The position numbers were made by a program, and so were the translations under genes. From Helicobacter sp. 11-8110 (lineage in GTDB: Bacteria; Campylobacterota; Campylobacteria; Campylobacterales; Helicobacteraceae), in contig NZ_NHYL01000001.1 in NCBI RefSeq assembly GCF_003288905.1, forward strand, positions 124,001-188,000: a stretch of DNA of 64,000 nucleotides, written 5' to 3'. Positions 10,504 to 18,626 of this stretch are shown piece after piece; within the stretch, counting starts at the first letter, position 1; each line of letters begins with the position of its first letter. The notes under the pieces are model-generated. The model saw only the letters and a program-made list of their open reading frames with translations, made no database searches and was not told the origin of the DNA.

Positions 10504-10603
10504 ACATTTCCTTAAACAATTGATTCTAAAAAGTTTTGGAATTCTAATTTAAAAATTCTTAATAAAAAATATTAAATTTTTGTAATTTAATAGTCTCTAA
10601 AAA

Positions 10604-10619
10604 TGGAATATAAATTGCT
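10604..10619 (+). promoter_or_regulatory. Sigma-54 (RpoN) promoter of the fliK-flgD-flgE operon
   Basis: The sequence TGGAATATAAATTGCT matches the -24/-12 pattern TGGCAC-N5-TTGCW: GG and GC are exactly 10 bases apart and the TTGC half is perfect. It lies about 48 bases upstream of the fliK ATG in the divergent typA-fliK gap. Hook genes of Helicobacter and Campylobacter are known sigma-54 targets activated by FlgR, and flgR is itself in this window. Confidence 0.8.
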
Positions 10620-10666
10620 TACTTAAAGACAATTAAATCTATTTTATGAATGGTTAAAGTTTAGCA

Positions 10667-12376
10667 ATGATACCTACAATTAAAACAGAAAAAAGCGAAC
10701 AAACAAGCCTTTTATCAAAACATTCCAAAGATAAAGAAGATAAAGGAGATTTTGCAGAACTTTTTGGTTTATTAACACAAACACCAAAAACAGAATTACC
10801 TAATAGCAAAATCTCTAAAGTTACTAATAAAAAAGAAGCTACAACGCAAAATGTAATGCTTCAAGAATCCAATCTTAAAAATACAGATAAAAAATTACTT
10901 AAAACTACACAAATTCCCAACCCTAAAAATCCAAAGGAATTATTAGAATTTACCAAAGCACAAAATATTCAATCTAGTGTAAAAACCCTAAAAGACATTA
11001 CCCAAATAGCCAATAAACTTCAACTTAATTTACAAAAAATAAGCATAATAAAAGATGAAGCCAATAAAGAAGTTTCTATTAAAAATATCATCAATCCACA
11101 AGAAGTGCAAATTTCACAAAAATCTACAAAAACTTTGCCAAGCAAACAGGCAAATAACCTTTTAAATATGATTTTGCAAGATAAAGAGTTGCTATCAAAA
11201 TCAAATAAAAAAACAGACACAACTTTAAACCCTAGCACAAAAGAAATAAAAGTTAAATCTACAATTTTAGATAAAGAAATATTGCCAAAATCTACCAAAA
11301 ATGTGGAATCAAATAAAAAAGCAGACACAACTTTAAACCCTAGCACAAAAGAAGAAAGCGATAAAATTACATTAAAAGTAAATGATTCTAAAAGCAAGGG
11401 TGATGAAGTCATAACTGATTCTTTTAAGATTGATAAAGCCAACAAAGCATTAGATGCCAAAGAAAGCATTCAAAAAAATAATTTTAAGCAAGAAAATATT
11501 TTAGAGACTAAAGAAAAAATAGAGCTTACCCAAGAATCAAGAGAAAAAAATCAAATAAAAGCTCAAAAAATAGTTCAAGAAGAAAAACAATCACCAACAA
11601 TTTTCAATAAAACAAAAAAAGACAAATTTGAAACTTCTTTTGGAAAACAATCTCAAAAAACTACCCAAGATTCAAGCAACAAATATGCTTTAGATGAAAA
11701 AGAGATTAAACAAAATGATGCCCAAAAAGTAAATTCTACTTCTATAGATCCTTCCAATATAGAAATGCAAAAAACTCAAAATTTCATAGACAACTTATTG
11801 AAAATCGAGATTCCGCAAAAAACAAAAATTTTAAAATACGAAGAGTTTGAAAAAGAAACCAAAGAGAAAAAAACAGAAAAAATGCACCAAGAAATTTACC
11901 AAAACATTTTGCAAAATCAAAATAATTTATTACTAAGCCCTAGAGAAACCTTTTTGCATTTTAGTGATAAATTAAGAGATGCATTGCAAAATTATAAACC
12001 ACCTATTACTAAAATTTCTTTGGAGTTAAATCCAGAATCATTAGGTAGTGTAGAACTCACCATTACTAAAATGGGTGATAAGATTAATGTGCAAATTAGC
12101 TCTAATCAAAATGCCTTGCAACTTTTTATGCAAAATATACAAGATTTTAAAAATCAGCTTAACAATGTTGGTTTTAGCGAAGTTACAATGGATTTTAAAG
12201 ATATGAGTGGTAATAGTTTTTCGCAAAATAGTGGAGGAAATTTTAGTGATTCTAGACAACAAAACCCTAAGCAACAGCAAAAAGGGAACGAAAATGGCTT
12301 ACAAATTTATCAACAAGCCGAGGAAACCAATAGGGAAATTTCTCATTTGGATTTAAGCTTTTCATATTATGCTTAA
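10667..12376 (+). CDS. fliK: Flagellar hook-length control protein
   Basis: This 569-residue protein is assigned to FliK, which measures the growing hook and switches the export apparatus from hook to filament substrates. The first 400 residues are Lys/Asn/Thr-rich low-complexity sequence, expected for the exported ruler part. The recognisable Flg_hook domain is near the C-terminus (about residues 440-530, with SLELNPESLGSVELTITKMG and LQLFMQNIQDFKNQLNNVGF), followed by a Gln/Asn-rich tail. The ruler region contains a 45-base in-frame direct repeat (11201-11245 and 11309-11353). It is the first gene of the hook operon, with flgD starting 13 bases after its stop. The ribosome-binding site is weak, and the start was chosen because it is the first ATG after the sigma-54 promoter. 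Confidence 0.88.
   Translation: MIPTIKTEKSEQTSLLSKHSKDKEDKGDFAELFGLLTQTPKTELPNSKISKVTNKKEATTQNVMLQESNLKNTDKKLLKTTQIPNPKNPKELLEFTKAQNIQSSVKTLKDITQIANKLQLNLQKISIIKDEANKEVSIKNIINPQEVQISQKSTKTLPSKQANNLLNMILQDKELLSKSNKKTDTTLNPSTKEIKVKSTILDKEILPKSTKNVESNKKADTTLNPSTKEESDKITLKVNDSKSKGDEVITDSFKIDKANKALDAKESIQKNNFKQENILETKEKIELTQESREKNQIKAQKIVQEEKQSPTIFNKTKKDKFETSFGKQSQKTTQDSSNKYALDEKEIKQNDAQKVNSTSIDPSNIEMQKTQNFIDNLLKIEIPQKTKILKYEEFEKETKEKKTEKMHQEIYQNILQNQNNLLLSPRETFLHFSDKLRDALQNYKPPITKISLELNPESLGSVELTITKMGDKINVQISSNQNALQLFMQNIQDFKNQLNNVGFSEVTMDFKDMSGNSFSQNSGGNFSDSRQQNPKQQQKGNENGLQIYQQAEETNREISHLDLSFSYYA
11201..11353 (+). repeat. Two 45-base direct repeats in the fliK ruler region
   Basis: Bases 11201-11245 recur at 11309-11353 with one mismatch, giving SNKKTDTTLNPSTKE and SNKKADTTLNPSTKE. 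The period is 108 bases (36 codons), so gain or loss of a copy would keep the frame and change the ruler length. Confidence 0.85.
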
Positions 12377-12389
12377 AAAGGAGCACAAA

Positions 12390-13466
12390 ATGGCCATTTC
12401 AAGTATGAACAACTATTTAAATTATGCCTCTAGCGCAACTGCAAGAACAGCACAAACCAAAACAGGTGAAAATGATACCATACAAAACAATACAAACACT
12501 GATAATTCTACAGACAATAGCACAAATACCGATAACTCCACAGATAATAGCACAGGCAATACTAATAACAATAACAATACTAATAACAATAACAATACTA
12601 ATAACAATGGAAGTTCAGGTGGCAATGGTAATTCTGGGACAGGTGGTACAGGTGGAGTATTCCCCGGTGATACCCCTACTAAAGGGGAAGAGGATGATAA
12701 CAATGGATTAGGCACAGAAGCCTTTATGAAATTGTTTTTAGAGCAACTTAAAAATCAAGATCCAACTGCACCAATGGAAACTCAAGAAATACTCACACAA
12801 ACCGCGCAATTAACTCAAGTAGAGGCGCAAACTCAAATGAAAAATGCTATGGAGCAAATGACAACCACAATGCAATCCATGCAAAGCACCAATGAAAAAA
12901 CAATTGAAGCGCAACAAAAACTAATTGAAACGCAAGAAAAAATGCTAGAAACAATGGGTGTTTTAGCAGGAAGCATTCAAGATAGCAGTATTCTTGGTGG
13001 ATACAATACTGTTGGTATGATAGGTAATATTGCTGAAACCCCTTACACTGCCCTTAATGTAGAAAAAAATGAAGCCATTAAATTTGAACTTTATTTTGAT
13101 GAGCCTATTGATCCAACCAAAGGACAACCAAAGATTACAATTACCGATAAAGATAATAATGTGATTCGAGAGATTGACTTAGCACAAAAAGATGAAAATG
13201 GAAATTACATTTACCTTAACAAAGAAGGTTATGTAGAATTTGAATGGGATACAAGAGATAGCAAGGGTGCTTATGTGGGCAAGGGAGACTATGTAGTCAA
13301 AGCAGAATACAACCTAGAACCCAACACTAATCAATACAAAGAAACTCAACTTGGGAGAGGTGAAGTGCAAAGTATCTTGTTTGATTCTGGAGTGCCTTAT
13401 GTGAAGTTAGGAGATCACTTAACAGTGCCAATTATTCATGTAACTTCTTATTATAAAAAAGACTAA
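12390..13466 (+). CDS. flgD: Flagellar hook capping/assembly protein FlgD
   Basis: This 358-residue protein is the scaffold that caps the growing hook. AAAAGGAG lies 7 bases before the ATG at 12390, so that start is preferred over an in-frame ATG at 12369 that overlaps fliK. The N-terminus is followed by an Asn/Thr/Ser/Asp repeat linker (about residues 32-85). The conserved FlgD motif, AFMKLFLEQLKNQDPTAPME with TAQLTQVEAQ after it, follows the linker. Then come a Gln/Met-rich helix and a FlgD Ig/tudor-like C-terminal half (from about residue 210, with EFEWDTRDSKGAYVGKGDY). flgE starts 10 bases downstream. The long linker and its DNA-level repeats are the odd feature. Confidence 0.93.
   Translation: MAISSMNNYLNYASSATARTAQTKTGENDTIQNNTNTDNSTDNSTNTDNSTDNSTGNTNNNNNTNNNNNTNNNGSSGGNGNSGTGGTGGVFPGDTPTKGEEDDNNGLGTEAFMKLFLEQLKNQDPTAPMETQEILTQTAQLTQVEAQTQMKNAMEQMTTTMQSMQSTNEKTIEAQQKLIETQEKMLETMGVLAGSIQDSSILGGYNTVGMIGNIAETPYTALNVEKNEAIKFELYFDEPIDPTKGQPKITITDKDNNVIREIDLAQKDENGNYIYLNKEGYVEFEWDTRDSKGAYVGKGDYVVKAEYNLEPNTNQYKETQLGRGEVQSILFDSGVPYVKLGDHLTVPIIHVTSYYKKD
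12558..12608 (+). repeat. 18-base tandem repeat in flgD
   Basis: Nearly three copies of an 18-base unit (AATACTAATAACAATAAC) encode the NTNNNN runs of the FlgD linker. Just upstream a 30-base unit encoding NTDNSTDNST is present twice. Both units are multiples of three, so slippage would alter length but not frame. Confidence 0.9.
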
Positions 13467-13476
13467 GGGGGAAGCA

Positions 13477-15774
13477 ATGGTAGGATCACTTTATAGCGGA
13501 ATCAGCGGAATTAAAACTCATCAAACTGGTATTGATGTAACTTCTAATAATATCGCCAATGTTAATACTACAGGCTTTAGAGCAAACTCTCCAGAGTTTA
13601 AAAGTCTTTTTTCAACATATTTAAACCACATTAACTCTAATTCTCCTGTGTCTAATGACTATAACTATGGGACAACAATTAGTTCTAATGCAATTAATAC
13701 CAATGATGGAACTTATGTTAGTGCTGATGGAGATTTCAATGTCGCTTATAGCGGAAAAGGTTGGTTTGTTGTAGGTTTAAATAAAAATGGTGAATTTGAT
13801 GTAAAAAACCCTAATTATACTGGAGCACAACAAAATTATTTTACTCGTGATGGTTCTTTTAGCTTAGATGGAGAAGGGTATTTGGTTAATTCAAGTGGCT
13901 ATTATATGTATGGGATTAATTTGGGAAAAATAGCTGCTGATGGCGCTTTAACAGGTGTGAATAATCTTGAGCAAGATTATGCTAATTTGGGCGGTTCTGT
14001 GTTAGAACCCATTAGAATCCCAAAAGAAATGCACTATCAACCAACACTAACAACACAAGTTAATCTCTCAGTAAATCTAAACCGCGCTCAAAACCCTAAA
14101 GGGATTACAATTTTACAAGATGAAAATGGCAATTTTAGTATGGATAAATTCCTAGCACTTGATATGAATTCTCTAATGGATTCAAGCGGAAAACTACTAG
14201 ATGCCAAAAATTACAAAGATATTACTTTTAGTATCGAACAAAATGGAGAAATAATAGATTATACTTTCACTTATGGCGCAGAGGGTGAAAACGGCTTTAA
14301 AACTACAGGCGAGCTAATCACACTCATTAAAGAAAAGACTGGACTTGACTTAGCTTTGAAGCTTGATGAGCTAGGGAATCCGAGTGATTGTTCTTTGTAT
14401 CTTAGTAATAACACTATGCAAGAAATGAATTTAAGCATTAGTGGAAGGTTAGCTCAAAAACTAGGATTAAGCACCAATAATGAAACTCTAGAATCTGCTC
14501 TTCAATCTCAAATAGAGACTTTTAGAGATGACAAAAACTATCCTAATGGTGCTTATGTAAATTACAATGGAATCATTTTTCAAAGAAATGGAGAAGAGCA
14601 AGATGCAGGAAACCCTATTGATAATCCAGATTCTTGGACTTTAGTTGATTCTACTAAAGTAGCTAATTATAAAGAAAATTCGGAATACAATGAAGGAGAC
14701 TTTATTGTTTATGAGGGCAAAATCTATCAAAGAACTGATATGCCAACTACTGAAGTAATGGACCCAGAAACAGGAGAACTTATTGCTCAAAATCCCGCAG
14801 AAGACACAAATGCGTGGAAAGAAATCGGAGAAAATACAAGAGGAATGATTACAGAATATGAAGCGGGGACTACTTATGAAGAAAATGCAATGGTTACTCT
14901 CAATGGAATTCTCTATCAAAAAACAAATGGAGCAGGTGATACAAATCCTTTAGAAGATGTAAGTGGCTGGAGAGTCTTAATGACTGATTCCCTAGATAGC
15001 ACACAGCTTAATGTCGCTACTTATGAGACTAACACAGAAGTTTATAGTGATTCTGGTGAGAAGTTTATACTCAAAAGTCAATATGTTTTACTAGAGCAGG
15101 GCGATCAAACAGCAACTCCACCTATTAATGAAAGATGGGAAGTAAAAAGTGCAATCTATGATAGCACTGGCAAAACAATGATAAGCGAGAATCCAGTTTT
15201 TAGCGAAATCTCTTTCAACGCAGATGGCACTCCTAATGCCGCACCTTTTGAAGTCGCTTTTCAAAATGGCAGCATTCAAGTCAATCTAGCTCAAAGTGAT
15301 GATGGAAAATTTTCTAGCAATTTTGCTTATACAGATTCAGCACTTAAATCTGCTACACAAGATGGAACATCTTCAGGAATTATGAATAATATTGTTATTA
15401 ATGAAGATGGAATTATCTTAGTAAATTTCACAAATGGAAAAGTTGAACCTATTGGCAGAATAGGAATCGCTGCTTTTGTAAATGACCAAGGCTTGAGCAA
15501 AATAGGGGGAAATCTCTTCAAAATGAATGCAATGACAATCAATGGAGAAACTTCCGTAGTAAGCGGACCGCCTTTGTTAGCGTGGGAAGAAACAGGCAAT
15601 ACAAGCTTAAAATACGGACAAGTGCTTGATCATATGCTTGAAACAAGCAATGTGGATACAGGAACAGCACTCACTGATTTAATTGTCTATCAAAGAGGCT
15701 ATCAAATGAGTGCAAAATCAATCACCACAGCCGATCAGTTAATGCAAGAAGCTATCCAGCTCAAACGCAGTTAA
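13477..15774 (+). CDS. flgE: Flagellar hook protein FlgE
   Basis: This 765-residue protein is the hook subunit. The N-terminus (GSLYSGISGIKTHQTGIDVTSNNIANVNTTGF, split here for length) is the conserved axial-protein D0 helix with the NNIANVNT motif, and the C-terminus (YQRGYQMSAKSITTADQLMQEAIQLKR region) is its D0 partner. The central domains are much larger than the roughly 400 residues of E. coli FlgE, as in other Campylobacterota. Residues about 351-502 hold three tandem modules of about 45 residues, each with Tyr, Gly, Y/F-x-G-x-hydrophobic-Y/F-Q and a closing Trp, resembling CBM5/12 chitin-binding-type domains. It is the last gene of the operon; a perfect palindrome follows 13 bases after the stop. 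GGGGGAAGC precedes the ATG. Confidence 0.95.
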   Translation: MVGSLYSGISGIKTHQTGIDVTSNNIANVNTTGFRANSPEFKSLFSTYLNHINSNSPVSNDYNYGTTISSNAINTNDGTYVSADGDFNVAYSGKGWFVVGLNKNGEFDVKNPNYTGAQQNYFTRDGSFSLDGEGYLVNSSGYYMYGINLGKIAADGALTGVNNLEQDYANLGGSVLEPIRIPKEMHYQPTLTTQVNLSVNLNRAQNPKGITILQDENGNFSMDKFLALDMNSLMDSSGKLLDAKNYKDITFSIEQNGEIIDYTFTYGAEGENGFKTTGELITLIKEKTGLDLALKLDELGNPSDCSLYLSNNTMQEMNLSISGRLAQKLGLSTNNETLESALQSQIETFRDDKNYPNGAYVNYNGIIFQRNGEEQDAGNPIDNPDSWTLVDSTKVANYKENSEYNEGDFIVYEGKIYQRTDMPTTEVMDPETGELIAQNPAEDTNAWKEIGENTRGMITEYEAGTTYEENAMVTLNGILYQKTNGAGDTNPLEDVSGWRVLMTDSLDSTQLNVATYETNTEVYSDSGEKFILKSQYVLLEQGDQTATPPINERWEVKSAIYDSTGKTMISENPVFSEISFNADGTPNAAPFEVAFQNGSIQVNLAQSDDGKFSSNFAYTDSALKSATQDGTSSGIMNNIVINEDGIILVNFTNGKVEPIGRIGIAAFVNDQGLSKIGGNLFKMNAMTINGETSVVSGPPLLAWEETGNTSLKYGQVLDHMLETSNVDTGTALTDLIVYQRGYQMSAKSITTADQLMQEAIQLKRS

Positions 15775-15787
15775 TCCCTAAAGCAAT

Positions 15788-15819
15788 GAAATAATAAAAT
15801 TTTAAAATTTTATTATTTC
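15788..15819 (+). terminator. Perfect 32-base palindrome after flgE
   Basis: GAAATAATAAAATTTT is followed directly by its exact reverse complement. It is 13 bases after the flgE stop, so it probably ends the hook operon, although the stem is almost all A/T and there is no long T-run. Confidence 0.55.
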
Positions 15820-15870
15820 TATCGCCCAAATCTTAGCTTTTATTTTCTCTCAAATATTAATGCAAATTTA

Positions 15871-15879
15871 TGCTAGAAT
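15871..15879 (+). promoter_or_regulatory. Extended -10 promoter of the zinc-ribbon gene pair
   Basis: TGCTAGAAT (TGN plus TAGAAT) lies 32 bases before the TTG start of the next gene, after the flgE palindrome. TAGAATC is frequent in this genome, so the call is tentative. Confidence 0.4.
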
Positions 15880-15910
15880 CACTTTTACAAGATTAAACTA
15901 AAGGCTTATT

Positions 15911-16708
15911 TTGTTTTTCAAATTCAAACTCCAAAATTACAAGCGTTGTGAAAATTGCTCTAAAGAAAGCCCAGAAGATGATGCGAAGTTTTGCATATTT
16001 TGTGGAAAAGAGCTAAATCACCCAGCCAAACAAAAGCTACTTTATATTTATGATAAAAATCCGGCAATCATAGCGGCATTTCTAGCCAAAATGGCAAAAC
16101 TTGATAACGCTTCAATCTCACGCGATTTATCTAGATTCATCTCTTCCTTGCTTGATAAGATTGACTTGTTTTATTCCAAAGATTATGGCGATTTTAGAAG
16201 CTCTTATGCAGAGATTTTTGCACTTGAAAAAAGCGGTGGTAGAAGCATTAGCAAACTTTGTTCTTGTATGCGTATTTCAAGTCAGCAAGAAGTGGATTTT
16301 TTGATATGTATTTTGCTTGATCTTGCCTATTTTGACAAACAAATGAGTGATAGTGAAAACACCCTAATAGAGAGCATCATCATAGGGCTTGGACTAAATC
16401 TCATAGTTTTTAGAGAGCTAAAGATAAAATACGAGCAAATCTATCATTTTACTTCAAAAGAGCAGAATCGCCAAAAGCAAGAAAATGATTCTAAAATGAC
16501 TTTAAAACAAGCCTATGAGATTCTAAAATCACGCGAAGATGATGACTTTGAAACAATCAAGAAAAACTATAGAAAACTCGCTAGAGAATATCACTATGAC
16601 AATCTCTATTCTAAAGAACTTCCACCCGAGCTTTTAAAAATAGCCCAAGAAATGATGAAAAAGATTAATCTAGCCTATGAAATCATAAAAGAAGCAAGGG
16701 GAGTGTGA
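15911..16708 (+). CDS. Zinc-ribbon / TerB / degenerate J-domain protein
   Basis: I do not recognise a named gene. The 265-residue protein begins with a CxxC...CxxC zinc ribbon (Cys 13, 16, 28, 31). A helical TerB-like domain follows (about residues 45-175), with DLAYFDKQMSDSENTLIESI resembling the acidic TerB signature. A J-like domain closes the protein (about 196-262, ALREYH-like helix II and a final NLAYEIIKEA helix). The invariant HPD of J domains reads HYD (residues 228-230). TerB plus a C-terminal J domain recalls DjlA, but there is no membrane segment. The start is TTG at 15911 with AAAGG 6 bases upstream. The stop overlaps the next gene by one base (TGATG). A scaffold or co-chaperone role with that membrane protein is inference. 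Confidence 0.65.
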   Translation: MFFKFKLQNYKRCENCSKESPEDDAKFCIFCGKELNHPAKQKLLYIYDKNPAIIAAFLAKMAKLDNASISRDLSRFISSLLDKIDLFYSKDYGDFRSSYAEIFALEKSGGRSISKLCSCMRISSQQEVDFLICILLDLAYFDKQMSDSENTLIESIIIGLGLNLIVFRELKIKYEQIYHFTSKEQNRQKQENDSKMTLKQAYEILKSREDDDFETIKKNYRKLAREYHYDNLYSKELPPELLKIAQEMMKKINLAYEIIKEARGV

Positions 16709-18597
16709 TGCTTATTTGTAGTCGCTGTCATACCAGAAATTTGGATATAGCTAGTTTTTGCAAAGAATGCGGAAGTAATGATTTATACGATCCACAAGCA
16801 GAAGAAAAACGCGAAAAAGAAAGGCAAAGGCAAGAAGAGCTAAAAAGAGCAGAAGAAGAAAGACAAAGGATACAAGAAGCAAAAAGGCAAAAGGCTAGGG
16901 AAGAAAGAGAAAGAAGAATCAAACAAACCAAAGAATTTTTCAAACAAAATAAATATAAATTCTTAATTAGTGGCTTTGTTTTGGTTTTAGCGATTCTAGT
17001 GAGTTTGTATCAGTATTACTATGGCGGAAAATACAGCAGGGTTTATATGAGTAACCTTGAGAAACAATGCTACGCTAATGATGAGAAAAGCTGTGAAATG
17101 CTCCGCAATATCTACAAAGAAAAATGCGATGGGGGTGAAAAAGGGGCTTGTCTCAATGCCTTTATACGCAATCACAAAGATTTAAAAGCTATCAAAGTCA
17201 ATGATAAGTGGAATCTTGTCAATGAAAACAACGAAACCATAGCTAATAATACAGATTTAATGCAAAGCTATGCAAGGGTTGAACTCAATGGGAAATATGG
17301 CTATATAGATAGAAATAAAAAAATTACAATTAAGCCAAAATTTGATTATGCTGGATCTTTTAGCGAAGGACTTGCGCCGGTTGAACTCAAAGGGAAATGG
17401 GGTTATATCGATAAAAATGGGAAATTTGCCATCAAACCACAATTTGATTTTGCTCGGGATTTTCGCGAAGGACTTGCTAGAGTTGAACTCAATGGAAAAT
17501 GGGGCTTGATAGATAAAAATGGAAAATTTATTATAGAACCAAAATTTGATTGGATTGAGGATTTTAGTGAAGGACTTGCTAGAGTTGAACTTGATGGGAA
17601 ATGGGGCTTAATAGATAAAAATGGAAAAATTGTAGTAAAACCAAAATTTGATGAGATTGGATATTTTCGCGAAGGACTTGCTAAAGTTAAGTTCAATGGA
17701 AAATGGGGCTTAATAGATAAAAATGGAAAAATTGTCATCAAACCGCAATTTGATGAGATTAGAGATTTTAACAAAGGACTTGCTGGGGTTAAGCTCAATA
17801 AAAAATGGGGTTTTATAGATAAAAGTGGAAAGTTTGTAATAAAGCCACAATTTGTTTTTAAAACTCCTTGGGACAATTGGAAAATGTTTAACGAGGGATT
17901 TATCGCAATTTATCTTAATAATAAATGGGGAGTAATAGACAGGAAAGGAAAGTTTGTAATAAAGCCACAATTTGATGAGATTGATGAATTTGGTATTGAT
18001 AATTTTGATAAAGAACTTGCTAAGGTTAGACTCAATGGGAAATATGGTTATATCAATAAAAATGGGAAAGTTATCCTAGAGCCACAATTTGATGAGATTA
18101 ATGAATTTGAGATTTATAATAAAGAACTCGTTGAGGTTAGACTCAATGGAAAATGGGGCTTTATAAATAAAAAAGGGGAAATTGTCATCAAACCACAATT
18201 TGATTTTGCTTGGGATTTTCGCGAAGGACTTGCTGTAGTTGAACTCAATGGGAAATGGGGCTTAATAGATAAAAATGGAAAAATTGTTATAGAGCCAAAA
18301 TTTGATTATGTCAGTGATTTTCGCGAAGGACTTGCAGGGGTTAAACTCAAGGGGAAATGGGGTTATATCGATAAAAATGGAAAATTTGTCATCAAACCAC
18401 AATTTGATGGTGTTAGTGGTTTTAGCGAAGGACTTGCTAGAGTTGAACTCAATGGAAAATATGGCTTAATAGATAAAAATGGAAAAATTATCCTAGAACC
18501 ACAATTTGATGAGATTGGCGATTTCACACCCATTGGAATCCAAATCAATGGAAAATGGGGCACAATAGATGAAAATGGAAAATTCATCGCTGAATAA
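16708..18597 (+). CDS. Zinc-ribbon membrane protein with 13 WG repeats
   Basis: This 629-residue protein has an unusual domain order. A CxxC...CxxC zinc ribbon (Cys 4, 7, 18, 21) is followed by a Glu/Arg/Lys coiled coil (about 30-80) and one transmembrane helix (about 85-104). A short Cys-rich part (Cys 121, 129, 140, 148, both pairs C-x7-C) resembles Sel1/Hcp-type disulfide repeats. Then come 13 WG repeats (about residues 190-629), each near GKWGLIDKNGK-hydrophobic-KPQFD, plus one degenerate leading copy. The positive residues before the helix predict zinc ribbon inside and repeats outside. The ATG at 16708, with AGGGGA 5 bases upstream, overlaps the previous stop. The function is unknown; WG repeats suggest a solenoid or propeller binding surface. 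Confidence 0.75.
   Translation: MLICSRCHTRNLDIASFCKECGSNDLYDPQAEEKREKERQRQEELKRAEEERQRIQEAKRQKAREERERRIKQTKEFFKQNKYKFLISGFVLVLAILVSLYQYYYGGKYSRVYMSNLEKQCYANDEKSCEMLRNIYKEKCDGGEKGACLNAFIRNHKDLKAIKVNDKWNLVNENNETIANNTDLMQSYARVELNGKYGYIDRNKKITIKPKFDYAGSFSEGLAPVELKGKWGYIDKNGKFAIKPQFDFARDFREGLARVELNGKWGLIDKNGKFIIEPKFDWIEDFSEGLARVELDGKWGLIDKNGKIVVKPKFDEIGYFREGLAKVKFNGKWGLIDKNGKIVIKPQFDEIRDFNKGLAGVKLNKKWGFIDKSGKFVIKPQFVFKTPWDNWKMFNEGFIAIYLNNKWGVIDRKGKFVIKPQFDEIDEFGIDNFDKELAKVRLNGKYGYINKNGKVILEPQFDEINEFEIYNKELVEVRLNGKWGFINKKGEIVIKPQFDFAWDFREGLAVVELNGKWGLIDKNGKIVIEPKFDYVSDFREGLAGVKLKGKWGYIDKNGKFVIKPQFDGVSGFSEGLARVELNGKYGLIDKNGKIILEPQFDEIGDFTPIGIQINGKWGTIDENGKFIAE
17263..18597 (+). repeat. WG-repeat coding array
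   Basis: About 13 in-frame units of roughly 100 bases encode the WG repeats. Segments such as those around 17480-17520, 17580-17620 and 18240-18290 are nearly identical at DNA level, so in-frame expansion or contraction by recombination is possible. Confidence 0.85.
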
Positions 18598-18615
18598 GGC
18601 TCTGTAAGCCTTATT
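18593..18615 (+). terminator. Terminator of the WG-repeat gene
   Basis: A 9-base stem (AATAAGGCT / AGCCTTATT) with loop CTGTA starts inside the stop codon and is followed by TTATG. It sits between convergent genes and may also serve xerH from the other side. Confidence 0.75.
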
Positions 18616-18626
18616 TTATGCCACTA

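Noticed and set aside
12422-12715. Pro/Leu- and Ile/Thr-rich open frames inside flgD on other frames
   Set aside because: They are shadows of the tandem repeat region and have no start signals.
17263-18597. CRISPR-like direct repeats
   Set aside because: The repeats are contiguous in-frame coding units without unique spacers and translate to WG repeats.
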